Source of the DNA: Streptomyces spororaveus
Lineage (GTDB): Bacteria; Actinomycetota; Actinomycetes; Streptomycetales; Streptomycetaceae
Direction: 5' to 3'
DNA length: 64,000 bases
Assembly (NCBI RefSeq): GCF_016755875.1
Contig: NZ_BNED01000005.1
Span: 6,539,501-6,603,500, forward strand
This document shows positions 17,039 to 25,661 of this stretch, piece by piece. The position numbers were made by a program, and so were the translations under genes. The notes under the pieces were generated by a model. It was not told the DNA's origin. It worked only from the letters and a program-made list of their open reading frames with translations, and did no database searches. The number at the start of each line of letters is the position of its first letter. The first letter of the stretch is position 1.

Positions 17039-18142
17039 TCAGCGGCCGTGGCGGCCCGTCGCCGTACGCGCGGTGCGGCGGCGGGCGGCCGCGAACAGCG
17101 CGGCCGCGCCGACGGCCAGGGCGGCGGCCCCGGCGATCGCGATCGTCGGGGTGGCACCGTTGCCGCCCGTCTCGGCGAGGTTGTCCTTGGCCGTGGCGGC
17201 CGGCGAGGAGGAGCCGGCCGTGATCGGGACGGCGGCGGCATCCTTCGTGCCGTTCGTCTTCGGGTCGTTGTCGCCGTGGCCGTTGTGCTCCACCGTGGAC
17301 TTGCCGGCGCCGTCGGAGATCTGCTGGTCGGTCGGGGCCGAGGGCTTGTCCACGGGCTTGTCGGACGGCTTCTCGCCGGGCTTGTCGCCGGGCTTTCCGC
17401 TCGGCTTGGCACCCGTCCCCGTCCCGGTGCCGGCACCGGTGGTCGGAGTGGTACCGGAGCCGCCGCCGTTGCCGCCGTTCCCGCCGCCGTTGTCCTTGCC
17501 GAAGACGACGTCCGAGCAGGTGTAGAAGGCCTCCGGGCTGTCGGAGCGCTGCCAGATGCTGTAGATCAGGTGGCGGCCCGACTTGTTCGGGACGGTCCCG
17601 GAGAAGACGTAGTCGCCGTTCTGCATGCCCGGGTCGGTGACCTTCGCGAACGGCGCGGGCTCCAGGTCGGACCAGGCCAGGGGCTTGGTCGGGTCGTAGC
17701 CGTCCTTCGTCACGTACAGCTCGAAGGAGCCCTTGTGCGGGGCCGTGCCCTTGTAGCGGAAGGTGTGCGCGCCGGCGGACATCGGGCTGGCCGGCCAGTC
17801 GGCACGGGCCAGGTCCAGCCCCCGGTACTTGTCGTTGCCGGCCGAGCAGAGCTGGCCGTTCGGGATCAACGAGCGGTGGTTGCCCGCCGCGTTGGCGATG
17901 TTCACCGCGTTCCAGTCGTAGAACGGCTGCGTCCCGGCGGCCGCGACGGCCGCCTTGCACGCCGCCGACTTCGGGGACTCGGGCCCCTCGGCGTAGCACG
18001 CGGCCACCCGGCTGACCGGGTCCGTCATCGAGCCGTGGGCGACCGCGGGGGCCGCCGCGTACGCGGCCAGCGCGAGCGGGGCCAGGCCTGCGGAGGCGAT
18101 ACGGGTCAGCGTGACGGCGGTGCGACGGCGGCGTGCGGGCAT
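17039..18142 (-). CDS. Cell-wall-anchored AA10 lytic polysaccharide monooxygenase
   Basis: 367 residues. Signal peptide 1-35 ends AVA, leaving His36 (HGSMTDP) as the N-terminal residue of the copper brace; H126 in AGAHTFRYKG is the second ligand. The AA10 (CBM33) catalytic domain runs to about 220. A Gly/Thr- and Lys/Pro-rich linker with GDKPGEKPSDKP-type repeats follows. The end has a sortase signal, LAETG (322-326), then a hydrophobic helix and an Arg-rich tail, the LAxTG form used by class E sortases in Streptomyces. It should oxidatively cleave chitin or cellulose while attached to the wall. No DasR-type site was recognised upstream. Confidence 0.9.
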   Translation of the reverse strand: MPARRRRTAVTLTRIASAGLAPLALAAYAAAPAVAHGSMTDPVSRVAACYAEGPESPKSAACKAAVAAAGTQPFYDWNAVNIANAAGNHRSLIPNGQLCSAGNDKYRGLDLARADWPASPMSAGAHTFRYKGTAPHKGSFELYVTKDGYDPTKPLAWSDLEPAPFAKVTDPGMQNGDYVFSGTVPNKSGRHLIYSIWQRSDSPEAFYTCSDVVFGKDNGGGNGGNGGGSGTTPTTGAGTGTGTGAKPSGKPGDKPGEKPSDKPVDKPSAPTDQQISDGAGKSTVEHNGHGDNDPKTNGTKDAAAVPITAGSSSPAATAKDNLAETGGNGATPTIAIAGAAALAVGAAALFAAARRRTARTATGRHGR

Positions 18143-18386
18143 GGGTGGTCTCCTTCGGGCACAAGGCAGGGGTGTGCCGGCGGAATCGGACTCCGCGGTG
18201 CGCCGCCCCCCGGCGGCGCCACAACGGGCCCTTCCTGTCCTGGCTCGGCCAAGCTAGCCGCCCCGACCACGGGTTTTGCCCCTTCGGCCCCGCCGGAGCG
18301 GATCCTTAGGGTCCTCTTAAGCCAGGGACAAGAGCGACCTCAGGAACGGGCCCGGCCCGGCAGCCTGCCGGCTCGGAGTGACGCCC

Positions 18387-19061
18387 CTACGGGCGGAGCT
18401 CATCGGTCGTGAGCAGCTCTCTCACCTGTTCGGCCGTCCAGTCGCCGGCGGCGCCGGGGCATGCCGCGAGGTAGTCGGCGATGTCCTGCTCCTGCCAGGG
18501 GCCGGACTCCAGGAGGCCGCCCGCCAGGTAGCGCAGGTACGCGGCCGACGGGTTGAGCACCTCGACGTCCTGAAGGCCCCACGGCGCGGTGAAGGTCAGC
18601 ATGGGGATGCCCTCGACGGTGCCCGGGCAGATGAGGGTCTCGTACCGTCCGGGGCCCAGCTCGTCACGGCCCTCCCGGAGGACCGCCGTGAGATCCAGGT
18701 CCGCTCCCGGCTTCCGGTACATCTCCTGCGCGGCGATGTCGGACATCTGGCCGACCGTCACCAGGTGCGCACGTCCACGGGTGCGCCCGGGAGCCGTCGG
18801 GTCGTAGAACGCCCGGCCCCCGGTCCACACCGGGGACTCCGTGGCGAAGTACAGACGGCCCTCCAGCTCGACCGCGATCGAGCGCTCGGGCGCGGTGTGG
18901 TCCCGGCAGCCCGGGTACGTGCGTGCCGCGCCCGGCGGGGTCCCGCCGGCGATGTACGTGGCGAGGCGGTCCATGTGCATGTTGGAGCCGTAGGAGACGT
19001 ACCAGACCTGCTCGGGGGCGGGGATCGACCCGGTGAGCGGGGTGGCGGTGTGGACGGGCAT
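18387..19061 (-). CDS. Gamma-glutamylcyclotransferase-like protein
   Basis: 224 residues from ATG 19061, with GAGGAA 7 nt upstream. The segment VWYVSYGSNMHMDRL (about 20-34) matches the glycine-rich entry loop of the GGCT fold (YxxYGSN). The rest is less like characterised GGCTs, and proteins of this type are often mislabelled histone deacetylase in Streptomyces. Substrate unknown. It lies alone in a 244-bp and a 210-bp flanked position, in the same direction as the DUF402/GNAT pair. Confidence 0.6.
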   Translation of the reverse strand: MPVHTATPLTGSIPAPEQVWYVSYGSNMHMDRLATYIAGGTPPGAARTYPGCRDHTAPERSIAVELEGRLYFATESPVWTGGRAFYDPTAPGRTRGRAHLVTVGQMSDIAAQEMYRKPGADLDLTAVLREGRDELGPGRYETLICPGTVEGIPMLTFTAPWGLQDVEVLNPSAAYLRYLAGGLLESGPWQEQDIADYLAACPGAAGDWTAEQVRELLTTDELRP

Positions 19062-19271
19062 GCGCGGTTCCTCGGGGATCGGGGCGAGGGTTTCCACCGG
19101 CCCGCGGACGCGGGGCCGGTGATCCGGAATCTCTCCTGTCATATGCCTATCGGGCCACTGGGGCCCGTGCGTATGGTGTGGCCCCGGACCATCCCGGGCC
19201 CGGCGCCCTCCCGGCTCCCCACGGGAGGGCCGCCGCGCGCCCCGCACCGCATGTACCCCGGAAAGGAGGCT

Positions 19272-19754
19272 TTACGGGAGGAGCGCGGAAAGGCCGGCCG
19301 CCGACCGGGCCTGGTCGTCCAGCGCGTCGAGAGCCCGTACGGCCTGCGCCGCGGCCTCCGGGTCGCTCGCGGCGAGCCCGCTCTCGGCGAACTCGTCCTC
19401 GTCCAGCCGCAGGACGGAGGACCCGTCCGCCGAGACCCACAGGTCGAGGTCGAGGTCCTCGACGAGGATCTCCCCGCTCTGCACCAGGGCCGGGCGCGTG
19501 ACGTCGCAGTAGCAGCCCTTGAGGACGCCGTCGCCGGTCCACACCTCCTTGACCGCGTACCAGCGGGTCCGCCAGAAGTGCTCGACGAACACGTCGCCCG
19601 GTTCGAAGCGCACGAAGCCGAAGTCCCGTACGCCCTCGGCGGCCCAGGGGGCGCGTACGGAGATCCGGTCGCCGTCGTCGGCGACCTGCGCCGCCGGGTA
19701 GCGGATCTTGGTTCGTCCGGCCTTGGTCAGGACGACGGTCAGCTGTGCGGTCAC
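19272..19754 (-). CDS. DUF402 (FomD-like) protein
   Basis: 160 residues from a GTG overlapping the upstream GNAT stop by 4 bp. The pattern FVRFEPGDVFVEHFWRTRWY, then KGCYCDVTRPA and VEDLDLDLWV is the DUF402 core, whose conserved Asp/Glu residues bind a divalent metal in FomD and in nucleoside-diphosphatase relatives. It probably hydrolyses a phosphate bond in a small substrate. Translational coupling with a double GNAT protein suggests one small pathway or a shared stress response, but nothing more specific is visible. Confidence 0.8.
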   Translation of the reverse strand: MTAQLTVVLTKAGRTKIRYPAAQVADDGDRISVRAPWAAEGVRDFGFVRFEPGDVFVEHFWRTRWYAVKEVWTGDGVLKGCYCDVTRPALVQSGEILVEDLDLDLWVSADGSSVLRLDEDEFAESGLAASDPEAAAQAVRALDALDDQARSAAGLSALLP

Positions 19755-20692
19755 CGGGTCTCCACCTTCTTCGTATAGCGCGTCTCGGTCGCGCAGATCT
19801 CGTAGCCGAACCACTCGTTGATGGCGAGCATCGGGCCGTTGCCCGCGTCGTTGCCGGTGAAGGCCTCGGTGTACCCGGCCGCACGGGCCCGGTGCAGGGA
19901 GGCCGTCTTGGCGAGCTTGGCCAGCCCCCGGCCCCGGAAGGCGCGCAGGGTGCCCGTCATCGCCGAGGCGTAGCGGGTCCCGCCGTCGGTCTGCGCCGCG
20001 GCGAAGGAGGCCACCACGCCGTCGACCAGGGCGACGGTGGTGAGCTCCTTGTCGAGGGACGGGCTGTTCCAGGTGTGCGCGAGCCAGTCCTCGTAGTCGT
20101 CGAACCCGGCCGCCACGTCGCCCGGTTCGTCGGAGGTCGTCTCGGCGTCGGCCTCGAACAGCGGCCGCGGGTCGGCGGCGAAAGCGGCCCCGGGGCGCAG
20201 CTCGACCCCGGCCGGCAGGTCCTGCGGGAGCTCGGGCAGCGTGGCCGCCGCCAGGTCCAGGCGCAGGAAGTGCGCCGACCGGCTGGGGCGGTAGCCGCGC
20301 CGCTCGGCGAACGCGCGCGGGGCGGGCTCGTCGAGCACCCACGCGTACACGTCCCGCGCGCCGTGCGCGGCGAGGTGCTCCTCGGCGGTGCGGAGCAGGA
20401 GGGCGCCGGCGCCGGCACCGCGGTGGGCGGGATCGACGTGGGCGTTGACGTACGACTGGCCGGGCTCGGGGCTGTCGTACGCGATGCCGACCTGCGCGGT
20501 GCCGATGACGCGGCCGTCCGCGGTCTCGGCGACGAGGATCCGGTGGTGCTTCGCGGGGTGGGCGGAGGAGACCTCGAAGGCCACGCCCTCGGTGGTGGTG
20601 ATCATGAACGGCAGGGCGGCGCGTCGTACCCGTACGACGGACTCCGCGTCCGAGTGGTCGCCGGGGCGGAGGTCGCGGATCGAGACAGTCAT
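19751..20692 (-). CDS. GNAT-family acetyltransferase with two GNAT domains
   Basis: 313 residues from ATG 20692. The N-terminal GNAT domain (about 1-150) has the acetyl-CoA loop VDPAHRGAGAGALLL; the second (about 160-313) has TLRAFRGRGLAKLAKTAS, so both Q/RxxGxG/A loops are present. This tandem form is common in actinomycetes and includes mycothiol-synthase relatives, though this protein is not MshD by context. Substrate unknown. It is divergent from a small GntR regulator 71 bp away, which may control it. Confidence 0.83.
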   Translation of the reverse strand: MTVSIRDLRPGDHSDAESVVRVRRAALPFMITTTEGVAFEVSSAHPAKHHRILVAETADGRVIGTAQVGIAYDSPEPGQSYVNAHVDPAHRGAGAGALLLRTAEEHLAAHGARDVYAWVLDEPAPRAFAERRGYRPSRSAHFLRLDLAAATLPELPQDLPAGVELRPGAAFAADPRPLFEADAETTSDEPGDVAAGFDDYEDWLAHTWNSPSLDKELTTVALVDGVVASFAAAQTDGGTRYASAMTGTLRAFRGRGLAKLAKTASLHRARAAGYTEAFTGNDAGNGPMLAINEWFGYEICATETRYTKKVETR

Positions 20693-20763
20693 GGGGCAGA
20701 CGCTACGTGCGCCTTCGCGGCGTGCGCCTCCCAATTAACCGCCGATGGTGGACAATCACCCGC

Positions 20764-21153
20764 GTGACCTCGACAAACCTGAAGATCACCATCGACGGCT
20801 CGGCCGGGTCGGCCGCCCCGTACGAACAGCTGCGCGCGCAGATCGCCGACCGGGCCCGGTCGGGGAAGCTCCCGGCGGGCTTCAAGCTGCCGACGGTACG
20901 GGGCCTCGCGGAGGAGCTGGGCCTGGCCGCCAACACGGTCGCGAAGGCGTACCGGGCGCTGGAGGCGGACGCGGTGATCGAGACGAGGGGCCGGAACGGG
21001 ACCTTCATCGCGGCCGCGGGGGACGCGGTGTCCCGCGAGGCGGCCGCGGCGGCCCAGGCGTACGCGGACCGCGTCCGCCGCCTCGGTCTGACCCAGGCCG
21101 AGGCGCTGTCCGCCGCCACGGACGCCCTCCGGGCCCGGTACGCCGCGCAGTAA
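20764..21153 (+). CDS. GntR-family regulator, YtrA-like short type
   Basis: 129 residues from GTG 20764. The winged helix is complete (APYEQLRAQIADRARSGKLP, then LPTVRGLAEELGLAANTVAKAYRALEADAVIETRGRNGTF); the C-terminal part is only ~45 residues, too short for an effector domain of the FadR or HutC kind, which defines the YtrA class. Such proteins usually repress a neighbouring transport or modification gene. It faces the GNAT/DUF402 operon. A leaderless or very short 5' leader is possible. Confidence 0.8.
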   Translation: MTSTNLKITIDGSAGSAAPYEQLRAQIADRARSGKLPAGFKLPTVRGLAEELGLAANTVAKAYRALEADAVIETRGRNGTFIAAAGDAVSREAAAAAQAYADRVRRLGLTQAEALSAATDALRARYAAQ

Positions 21154-21177
21154 CCGGCCCGCGCCTCAAACGCAGGG

Positions 21178-21231
21178 TTCGGGGCGGAGCCCCGAGAGGC
21201 CCCGCCGCAGGTGATGCAGAGCGCATCTGCA
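21178..21231. terminator. Bidirectional hairpins between convergent genes
   Basis: CGGGGC (21180-21185), loop GGA, GCCCCG (21189-21194) is a perfect stem extendable by one A:T pair. A second hairpin, TGCAGA (21215-21220), 5-nt loop, TCTGCA (21226-21231), follows. Both lie between the stops of the gntR and AAA genes, so they can end both transcripts. Confidence 0.6.
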
Positions 21232-21237
21232 GCGCAG

Positions 21238-22335
21238 CTACAGGTACAGCCCCGCTTCCGAGCTGTGCGGCTGTGGCGGCAGGATCGCCGCCGGGCCCGT
21301 GCCGCGGCGCAGGGCGAAGAGCTCCGCCAGGCTGGCGCCCTCGCGGGAGACGCCCTCGTCGGTGCCCAGCCAGTCCACCGCCTCCCGGTGGGTGAGCCGG
21401 CCGACCTCGATGCGGGCCAGGCAGCGCCCCGGGCGGACCACCGCCGGGTGGAGCCGTTCCAGGTCCTCGTTGGTGGTGACCCCCACCAGCACGTTGCGGC
21501 CCTGGCCCAGCAGTCCGTCCGTCAGGTTCAGCAGCCGGGACAGCGCCTGCCCGGCCGTATGGCGGGCCTCGCCCCGGATCAGTTCGTCGCAGTCCTCCAG
21601 CAGCAGCAGCCGCCAGCGGCCCTTCGCCGTGCCCTCGTCCTCGCCGATCGCGATGTCCATCAGGTAGCCGACGTCGTTGAACAGCCGCTCCGGGTCCAGG
21701 ACGCAGTCGACCTGGCACCAGTCCCGCCAGGACCGGGCCAGCGTGCGCAGCGCGGAGGTCTTGCCCGTGCCGGGCGGCCCGTGCAGCAGGAGCAGCCGGC
21801 CCGCGATGTCGTCCGGGGTCACCTTCATCAGCCGGTCCATGGCCCCGGCGACCGGCGCCGTGTAGTTGGGCCGTACCTCCGCCCAGGTCCCGGCCGCGAT
21901 CTGGCGGGTCGTCCGGTACGGGCCGCGGCGCGGGGAGACGTACCAGAAGCCCATCGTGACGTTCTCGGGCTGCGGTTCGGGCTCGTCCTGCACGCCTTCG
22001 GTGGCCTTGCCGAGGACGCCCGCGGCGAGTTCGTCGCTGACCGCCGTCACGGTGACGTCCGCGCCCCGGCTCCAGCGCGAGACGAGCATGGTCCAGCCCT
22101 CGCCCTCGGCGAGGGTGGCGCTGCGGTCGCTGTCGCGCGCCGAGCGCAGCACCGTGGCCTCCGGCGGCAGGAGGGTGGCCTCCGCCTTGACCCGCTCGAT
22201 CGACACGCTGTGCGAGTACGGCTGCTCACCGGACGCGAACCGGCCGAGGAAGAGCGCGTCGACGACGTCCGACGGTGAGTCGCTGTCGTCGACGTTGAGC
22301 CGGATCGGCAGCGCGTCCTGCGGGTTGGCTGACAT
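21238..22335 (-). CDS. DUF5925/AAA ATPase
   Basis: 365 residues from ATG 22335 (an in-frame ATG at 22344 is equally possible). The N-terminal ~160 residues match the actinobacterial DUF5925 domain. The AAA core has Walker A GPPGTGKT, Walker B LLLLEDCDEL, sensor-1 GVTTNE and the arginine-finger region HPAVVRPGR. The protein probably acts as a hexameric remodelling ATPase; no partner gene is adjacent. It is divergent from the lipase gene across 200 bp. Confidence 0.8.
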   Translation of the reverse strand: MSANPQDALPIRLNVDDSDSPSDVVDALFLGRFASGEQPYSHSVSIERVKAEATLLPPEATVLRSARDSDRSATLAEGEGWTMLVSRWSRGADVTVTAVSDELAAGVLGKATEGVQDEPEPQPENVTMGFWYVSPRRGPYRTTRQIAAGTWAEVRPNYTAPVAGAMDRLMKVTPDDIAGRLLLLHGPPGTGKTSALRTLARSWRDWCQVDCVLDPERLFNDVGYLMDIAIGEDEGTAKGRWRLLLLEDCDELIRGEARHTAGQALSRLLNLTDGLLGQGRNVLVGVTTNEDLERLHPAVVRPGRCLARIEVGRLTHREAVDWLGTDEGVSREGASLAELFALRRGTGPAAILPPQPHSSEAGLYL

Positions 22336-22535
22336 GGCGCCCATGATCCGGCACACGGTGCCCGCGTGCACCCGTGTTTCGCTGGATCGGGTGCCCAAGT
22401 TCCCTCTTCAAACGCCTGGGGAGTGAAGGTTCGGGCCGCAACTCTGCCCTGAATATTCTTGGCATGGACACTTCCAGCGAACCTCGGCTGCTTGTACCAC
22501 GGACTCAGGAGTAATCCCCACAAGGAGCCGCACAC

Positions 22536-23348
22536 ATGAGCATGAAAATGTCGCGCTTCGCTGCCCTGACCTCCTCCCTCTTACTCGCCGCGGGCGCCGC
22601 CCTGTTCGGCGCCGGCCAGGCGGCCGCCACCGCCCGGGCCGACTTCGGCTACGTCGCCCTCGGCGACTCGTACTCCTCCGGCGTCGGCGCCGGCAACTAC
22701 GACGGCGCGAGCGGCAACTGCAAGCGCACCACCCGCGCCTACCCGGCCCTGTGGGCCGCCGCCCATTCCCCCCAGACCTTCTCCTTCACCGCCTGCTCGG
22801 GCGCGCGCACCGGCGACGTCCTCTCGGGCCAGCTCGCCCCGCTCAACTCCGGCACCGACCTGGTCAGCATCACCATCGGCGGAAACGACGCCGGATTCTC
22901 CGACGTCATGACGACCTGCGTCCTGCAGTCCGAATCCACCTGCGTCAACCGCGTGAACCAGGCCAAGGCCTACGTGGACTCCACCCTCCCCGGCCGGCTC
23001 GACCAGGTCTACGACGCCATCCACGGCCGCTCGCCCGGCGCGCACGTCGTCGTCCTCGGCTATCCCCGCTTCTACAAGCTGAACGGCACCTGCACCGCCG
23101 GCCTGACCGAAGGCGAGCGCTCCGCCATCAACGGCGCCGCCGACTACCTCAACGCCGCCATCGCCAAGCGCGCCGCCGACCACGGCTTCACCTTCGCCTC
23201 GGTGGCCGGCACCTTCACGGGGCACGAGATCTGCTCCGGCAGCGCATGGCTGCACAGCGTCAACTGGCTGAACATCGGCGAGTCGTACCACCCGACCGCG
23301 GCCGGGCAGTCCGGCGGCTACCTGCCGGTCTTCACGAACGCCGCCTGA
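22536..23348 (+). CDS. Secreted SGNH/GDSL lipase, S. rimosus type
   Basis: 270 residues; signal peptide of about 33 residues. The blocks are GDSYSSG (43-49, Ser45 nucleophile), SITIGGNDAGFSD (oxyanion Gly and Asn) and SYHPTAAGQ (catalytic His). Spacing and sequence, including the six Cys and VVLGYPRFYKL, closely match the extracellular GDSL lipase of Streptomyces rimosus. It should hydrolyse acyl esters outside the cell. AAGGAG lies 8 nt before the ATG. The 3' end overlaps the convergent kinase gene by 31 bp. Confidence 0.92.
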   Translation: MSMKMSRFAALTSSLLLAAGAALFGAGQAAATARADFGYVALGDSYSSGVGAGNYDGASGNCKRTTRAYPALWAAAHSPQTFSFTACSGARTGDVLSGQLAPLNSGTDLVSITIGGNDAGFSDVMTTCVLQSESTCVNRVNQAKAYVDSTLPGRLDQVYDAIHGRSPGAHVVVLGYPRFYKLNGTCTAGLTEGERSAINGAADYLNAAIAKRAADHGFTFASVAGTFTGHEICSGSAWLHSVNWLNIGESYHPTAAGQSGGYLPVFTNAA

Positions 23349-25102
23349 TCCGTCCCGTCCGTCCGGTCCGTCCGGTCCGGTTCACCGGTCCCGGAAGCCG
23401 CCGGAGCGCTCGCCGTCGGTGAGGTCGGTGAGGCCGGTGAGGGACTCGGCCCGGGGGAGGGGGCCCCGCTCGTCGGGGTCTCCTTCCGGCAGGTCACCGA
23501 GGTGGCCACCCACTGGGTGGCCACCTCGGCCGGTCCCCGCACCTCCAGCCGGACCGCGTCCTCGAAGGCGCCGGCCGGATCGTGCGTGAGCTCCGTGTGC
23601 TCCAGCCGCCGGCTCCTGGGCCCGCCCTCCTCGTACATGACGGAGCGCCAGTCGGGTCCGGAGGTCCGCCCGCTGCGCGTGACCCAGCGGTACTCCAGGA
23701 CGACCGGGGTGCGCTCCACCTCGACGGTGGCCGTGAAGGCGGGCGCGTACGCGGCGGGCGGCGGACAGCTGCCGGAGTAGGAGGAGCGCACCGTGTCCAC
23801 GTACACCGACACGTGCTGCCCCGGCGAGCCCGAGGCGGACACCGACGCCGAAGCGGGCGGAGCCGTCGAAGGCGTCGTGGTGACGGCCCGGTCGGTGGTC
23901 GTCGCCGGGCCGGTCGGGGCGCCGCCCGTCCCGCCGCCCTTCCCGTTCGTGTCCTCGCGGTCCTTGAGCAGCAGCCACCCCACCGCGACCAGGGCCAGCA
24001 GCATCAGCACGATCCCGGCCGCCAGGACCAGCCCGGCCCGGCTCCCGCGCGCCCCCGGCCCGGACGCGGGCCGTGGCGGCGGCGTCCCGTAAGGCGACTC
24101 GGGCGGTGCGCCGGACCGCGTCCCGTACGGCGTCGTGTGCGACCTGTCCGACCCGTTCGGCCCGTGCCCCTCGTGCACCGGTCCGGTCGTCGGCGCCTCC
24201 GGCCCCGACACCGGTCCGCCGGGGGCCCGTACGGTCCCGCCCGCGCCCACCACCCGCAGCATCCGGGCCGCCTCCGCCGCGGGCAGCCGCTCGGCCGGGT
24301 CCTTGCGCAGCAGCCCCTCCAGTACGGGCTCCAGCGCGCCGGCCCGGCGCGGCGGCGGCAACTCCGCGTCCACCACGGCCCGCAGGGTGTCCAGCGGGGT
24401 GGCCTGCCGGAAGGGCGATACCCCCTCGACGGCGGCGTAGAGCATGACCCCGAGCGCCCACAGGTCCGAAGCGGGTCCCGGATCGCGCCCCAACGCCCTC
24501 TCGGGCGCCAGGAATTCGGGCGAGCCGACCAGCTCGCCCGGCATGGTGATCGCCGAGGAGCCCTCCAGGGTCGCGATCCCGAAGTCGCCGAGCACCACCC
24601 GGCCGTCGTTGGCGATCAGGACGTTGCCCGGCTTCACGTCCCGGTGCAGCACCCCGGAGTCGTGCGCGGAGCGCAGCGCGGCGAGCACCTGTTCCCCGAC
24701 GTGCGCGGCCCGCTGAGGGGTCATCGGCCCCTCGGCCTCCAGGACGTCCGCCAGCGAGAGTCCGCGCACCAGCTCCATCACGATCCAGGGGCGTCCGTCC
24801 TCGGACGCCACGTCGTAGACGGTGACGACCCCCCGGTGCGAGACGCGGGCCGCGGCCCAGGCCTCCCGTTCCAGCCGCCGGTACAGCCGCTCCAGTTCGG
24901 CGGGTTCCAGTCCGGCCGGGGCCCGCACCTCCTTGACGGCGACCTCGCGGGCGAGTACCTCGTCGCGGGCCCGCCACACGGTGCCCATCCCGCCGCGGCC
25001 GATCGGTTCGAGCAGCCGGTAGCGGCCCGAGATGACACGATCGGAGTTCGATTGGTCACTCACGCGCGCCCCCGAGTGTGCTCCCGTGCGCCCCGGTGTC
25101 AT
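23318..25102 (-). CDS. Membrane-anchored Ser/Thr protein kinase
   Basis: 594 residues from ATG 25102 (GGAG 10 nt upstream); GTG 25063 is an alternative start. The kinase domain covers about 22-285: P-loop IGRGGMGTV (34-42), catalytic K57, HRDVKPGN (D155) and DFG (D173), with Thr/Ser residues in the activation loop (LEGSSAITMPGE). A Pro/Gly-rich linker, one transmembrane helix (357-379) and an extracytoplasmic Ser/Thr/Pro-rich region with an Ig-like part follow. No PASTA repeats are present. The C-terminal Asp/Arg/Thr repeat (EPDRTDRTDGTD) is encoded by a gtccggtcc-type repeat that runs into the neighbouring lipase gene's end. Confidence 0.88.
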   Translation of the reverse strand: MTPGRTGAHSGARVSDQSNSDRVISGRYRLLEPIGRGGMGTVWRARDEVLAREVAVKEVRAPAGLEPAELERLYRRLEREAWAAARVSHRGVVTVYDVASEDGRPWIVMELVRGLSLADVLEAEGPMTPQRAAHVGEQVLAALRSAHDSGVLHRDVKPGNVLIANDGRVVLGDFGIATLEGSSAITMPGELVGSPEFLAPERALGRDPGPASDLWALGVMLYAAVEGVSPFRQATPLDTLRAVVDAELPPPRRAGALEPVLEGLLRKDPAERLPAAEAARMLRVVGAGGTVRAPGGPVSGPEAPTTGPVHEGHGPNGSDRSHTTPYGTRSGAPPESPYGTPPPRPASGPGARGSRAGLVLAAGIVLMLLALVAVGWLLLKDREDTNGKGGGTGGAPTGPATTTDRAVTTTPSTAPPASASVSASGSPGQHVSVYVDTVRSSYSGSCPPPAAYAPAFTATVEVERTPVVLEYRWVTRSGRTSGPDWRSVMYEEGGPRSRRLEHTELTHDPAGAFEDAVRLEVRGPAEVATQWVATSVTCRKETPTSGAPSPGPSPSPASPTSPTASAPAASGTGEPDRTDRTDGTDQAAFVKTGR

Positions 25103-25198
25103 CGGGCGGTCACTCCAAGTTAGCGCAGTGTGGGCCAAGTGGCCCCTGTCGTGACGGGACCGACGCAGAGGCCTTTCGCAGCGTGACGTCTGTGCGGA

Positions 25199-25235
25199 GA
25201 GTAATCGGCGACTCCGCTGAGTAATCGTCAACTCC
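25199..25235. repeat. Tandem 20-bp repeat upstream of a small gene
   Basis: GAGTAATCGGCGACTCC (25199-25215) and GAGTAATCGTCAACTCC (25219-25235) match at 15 of 17 positions with a 20-bp period. Each copy is itself a short inverted repeat (GAGT...ACTC). Two helical turns apart, they look like paired binding sites in the 240-bp gap between the kinase and the 89-residue gene. Confidence 0.55.
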
Positions 25236-25342
25236 CCGTCGCCACAGGGGTAATTCACACCACCGGGATACCCGGGGGCGACGCGGGGGCGATAGGGTTA
25301 ACCTGCCCGGGCCGGGTGCCCTCGTACGGGTGGGGAGAGATC

Positions 25343-25612
25343 ATGGAACAGATAGCAATGCGCAGCAGGCCGCCTCGCGTGCCTGCCATCACCTGCGGCA
25401 GCAGTGCGACCAGCTCGCGCCTCGACCGCCACCTCGCCGTGCTGGGCGGTCCCGCCGTCCCGCACCGGGAGACCGCCGAGGCGACGCTGCTGATGCGCGA
25501 GCTCACCTCCCGCGACCACACGCACCGCCTGCGGAGCCGGAGCGCGCGCGTCTCGCTCTTCGCGCCGCTGCGCCGCCTGCGTCGCACGCTCTTCGGCAGC
25601 CGCCGCTCGTAA
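25343..25612 (+). CDS. Small basic hypothetical protein
   Basis: 89 residues from ATG 25343 with GGGGAGAGATC directly upstream. The C-terminal third is strongly basic (HRLRSRSARVSLFAPLRRLR). No domain, signal peptide or membrane helix is recognised. Codon use is typical of the surroundings and the ribosome-binding site is strong, so it is probably real; related short proteins occur in Streptomyces. Its promoter region holds a tandem repeat at 25199-25235. Confidence 0.6.
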   Translation: MEQIAMRSRPPRVPAITCGSSATSSRLDRHLAVLGGPAVPHRETAEATLLMRELTSRDHTHRLRSRSARVSLFAPLRRLRRTLFGSRRS

Positions 25613-25661
25613 CCGTCCCCGTACCGCAGCCGTCGGCCCCTCGGCCTCCGGCTCCCCGGCC

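Noticed and set aside
20745..21395. Second plus-strand frame over the GntR gene
   Set aside because: Shadow; the 20764 frame has a complete winged helix.
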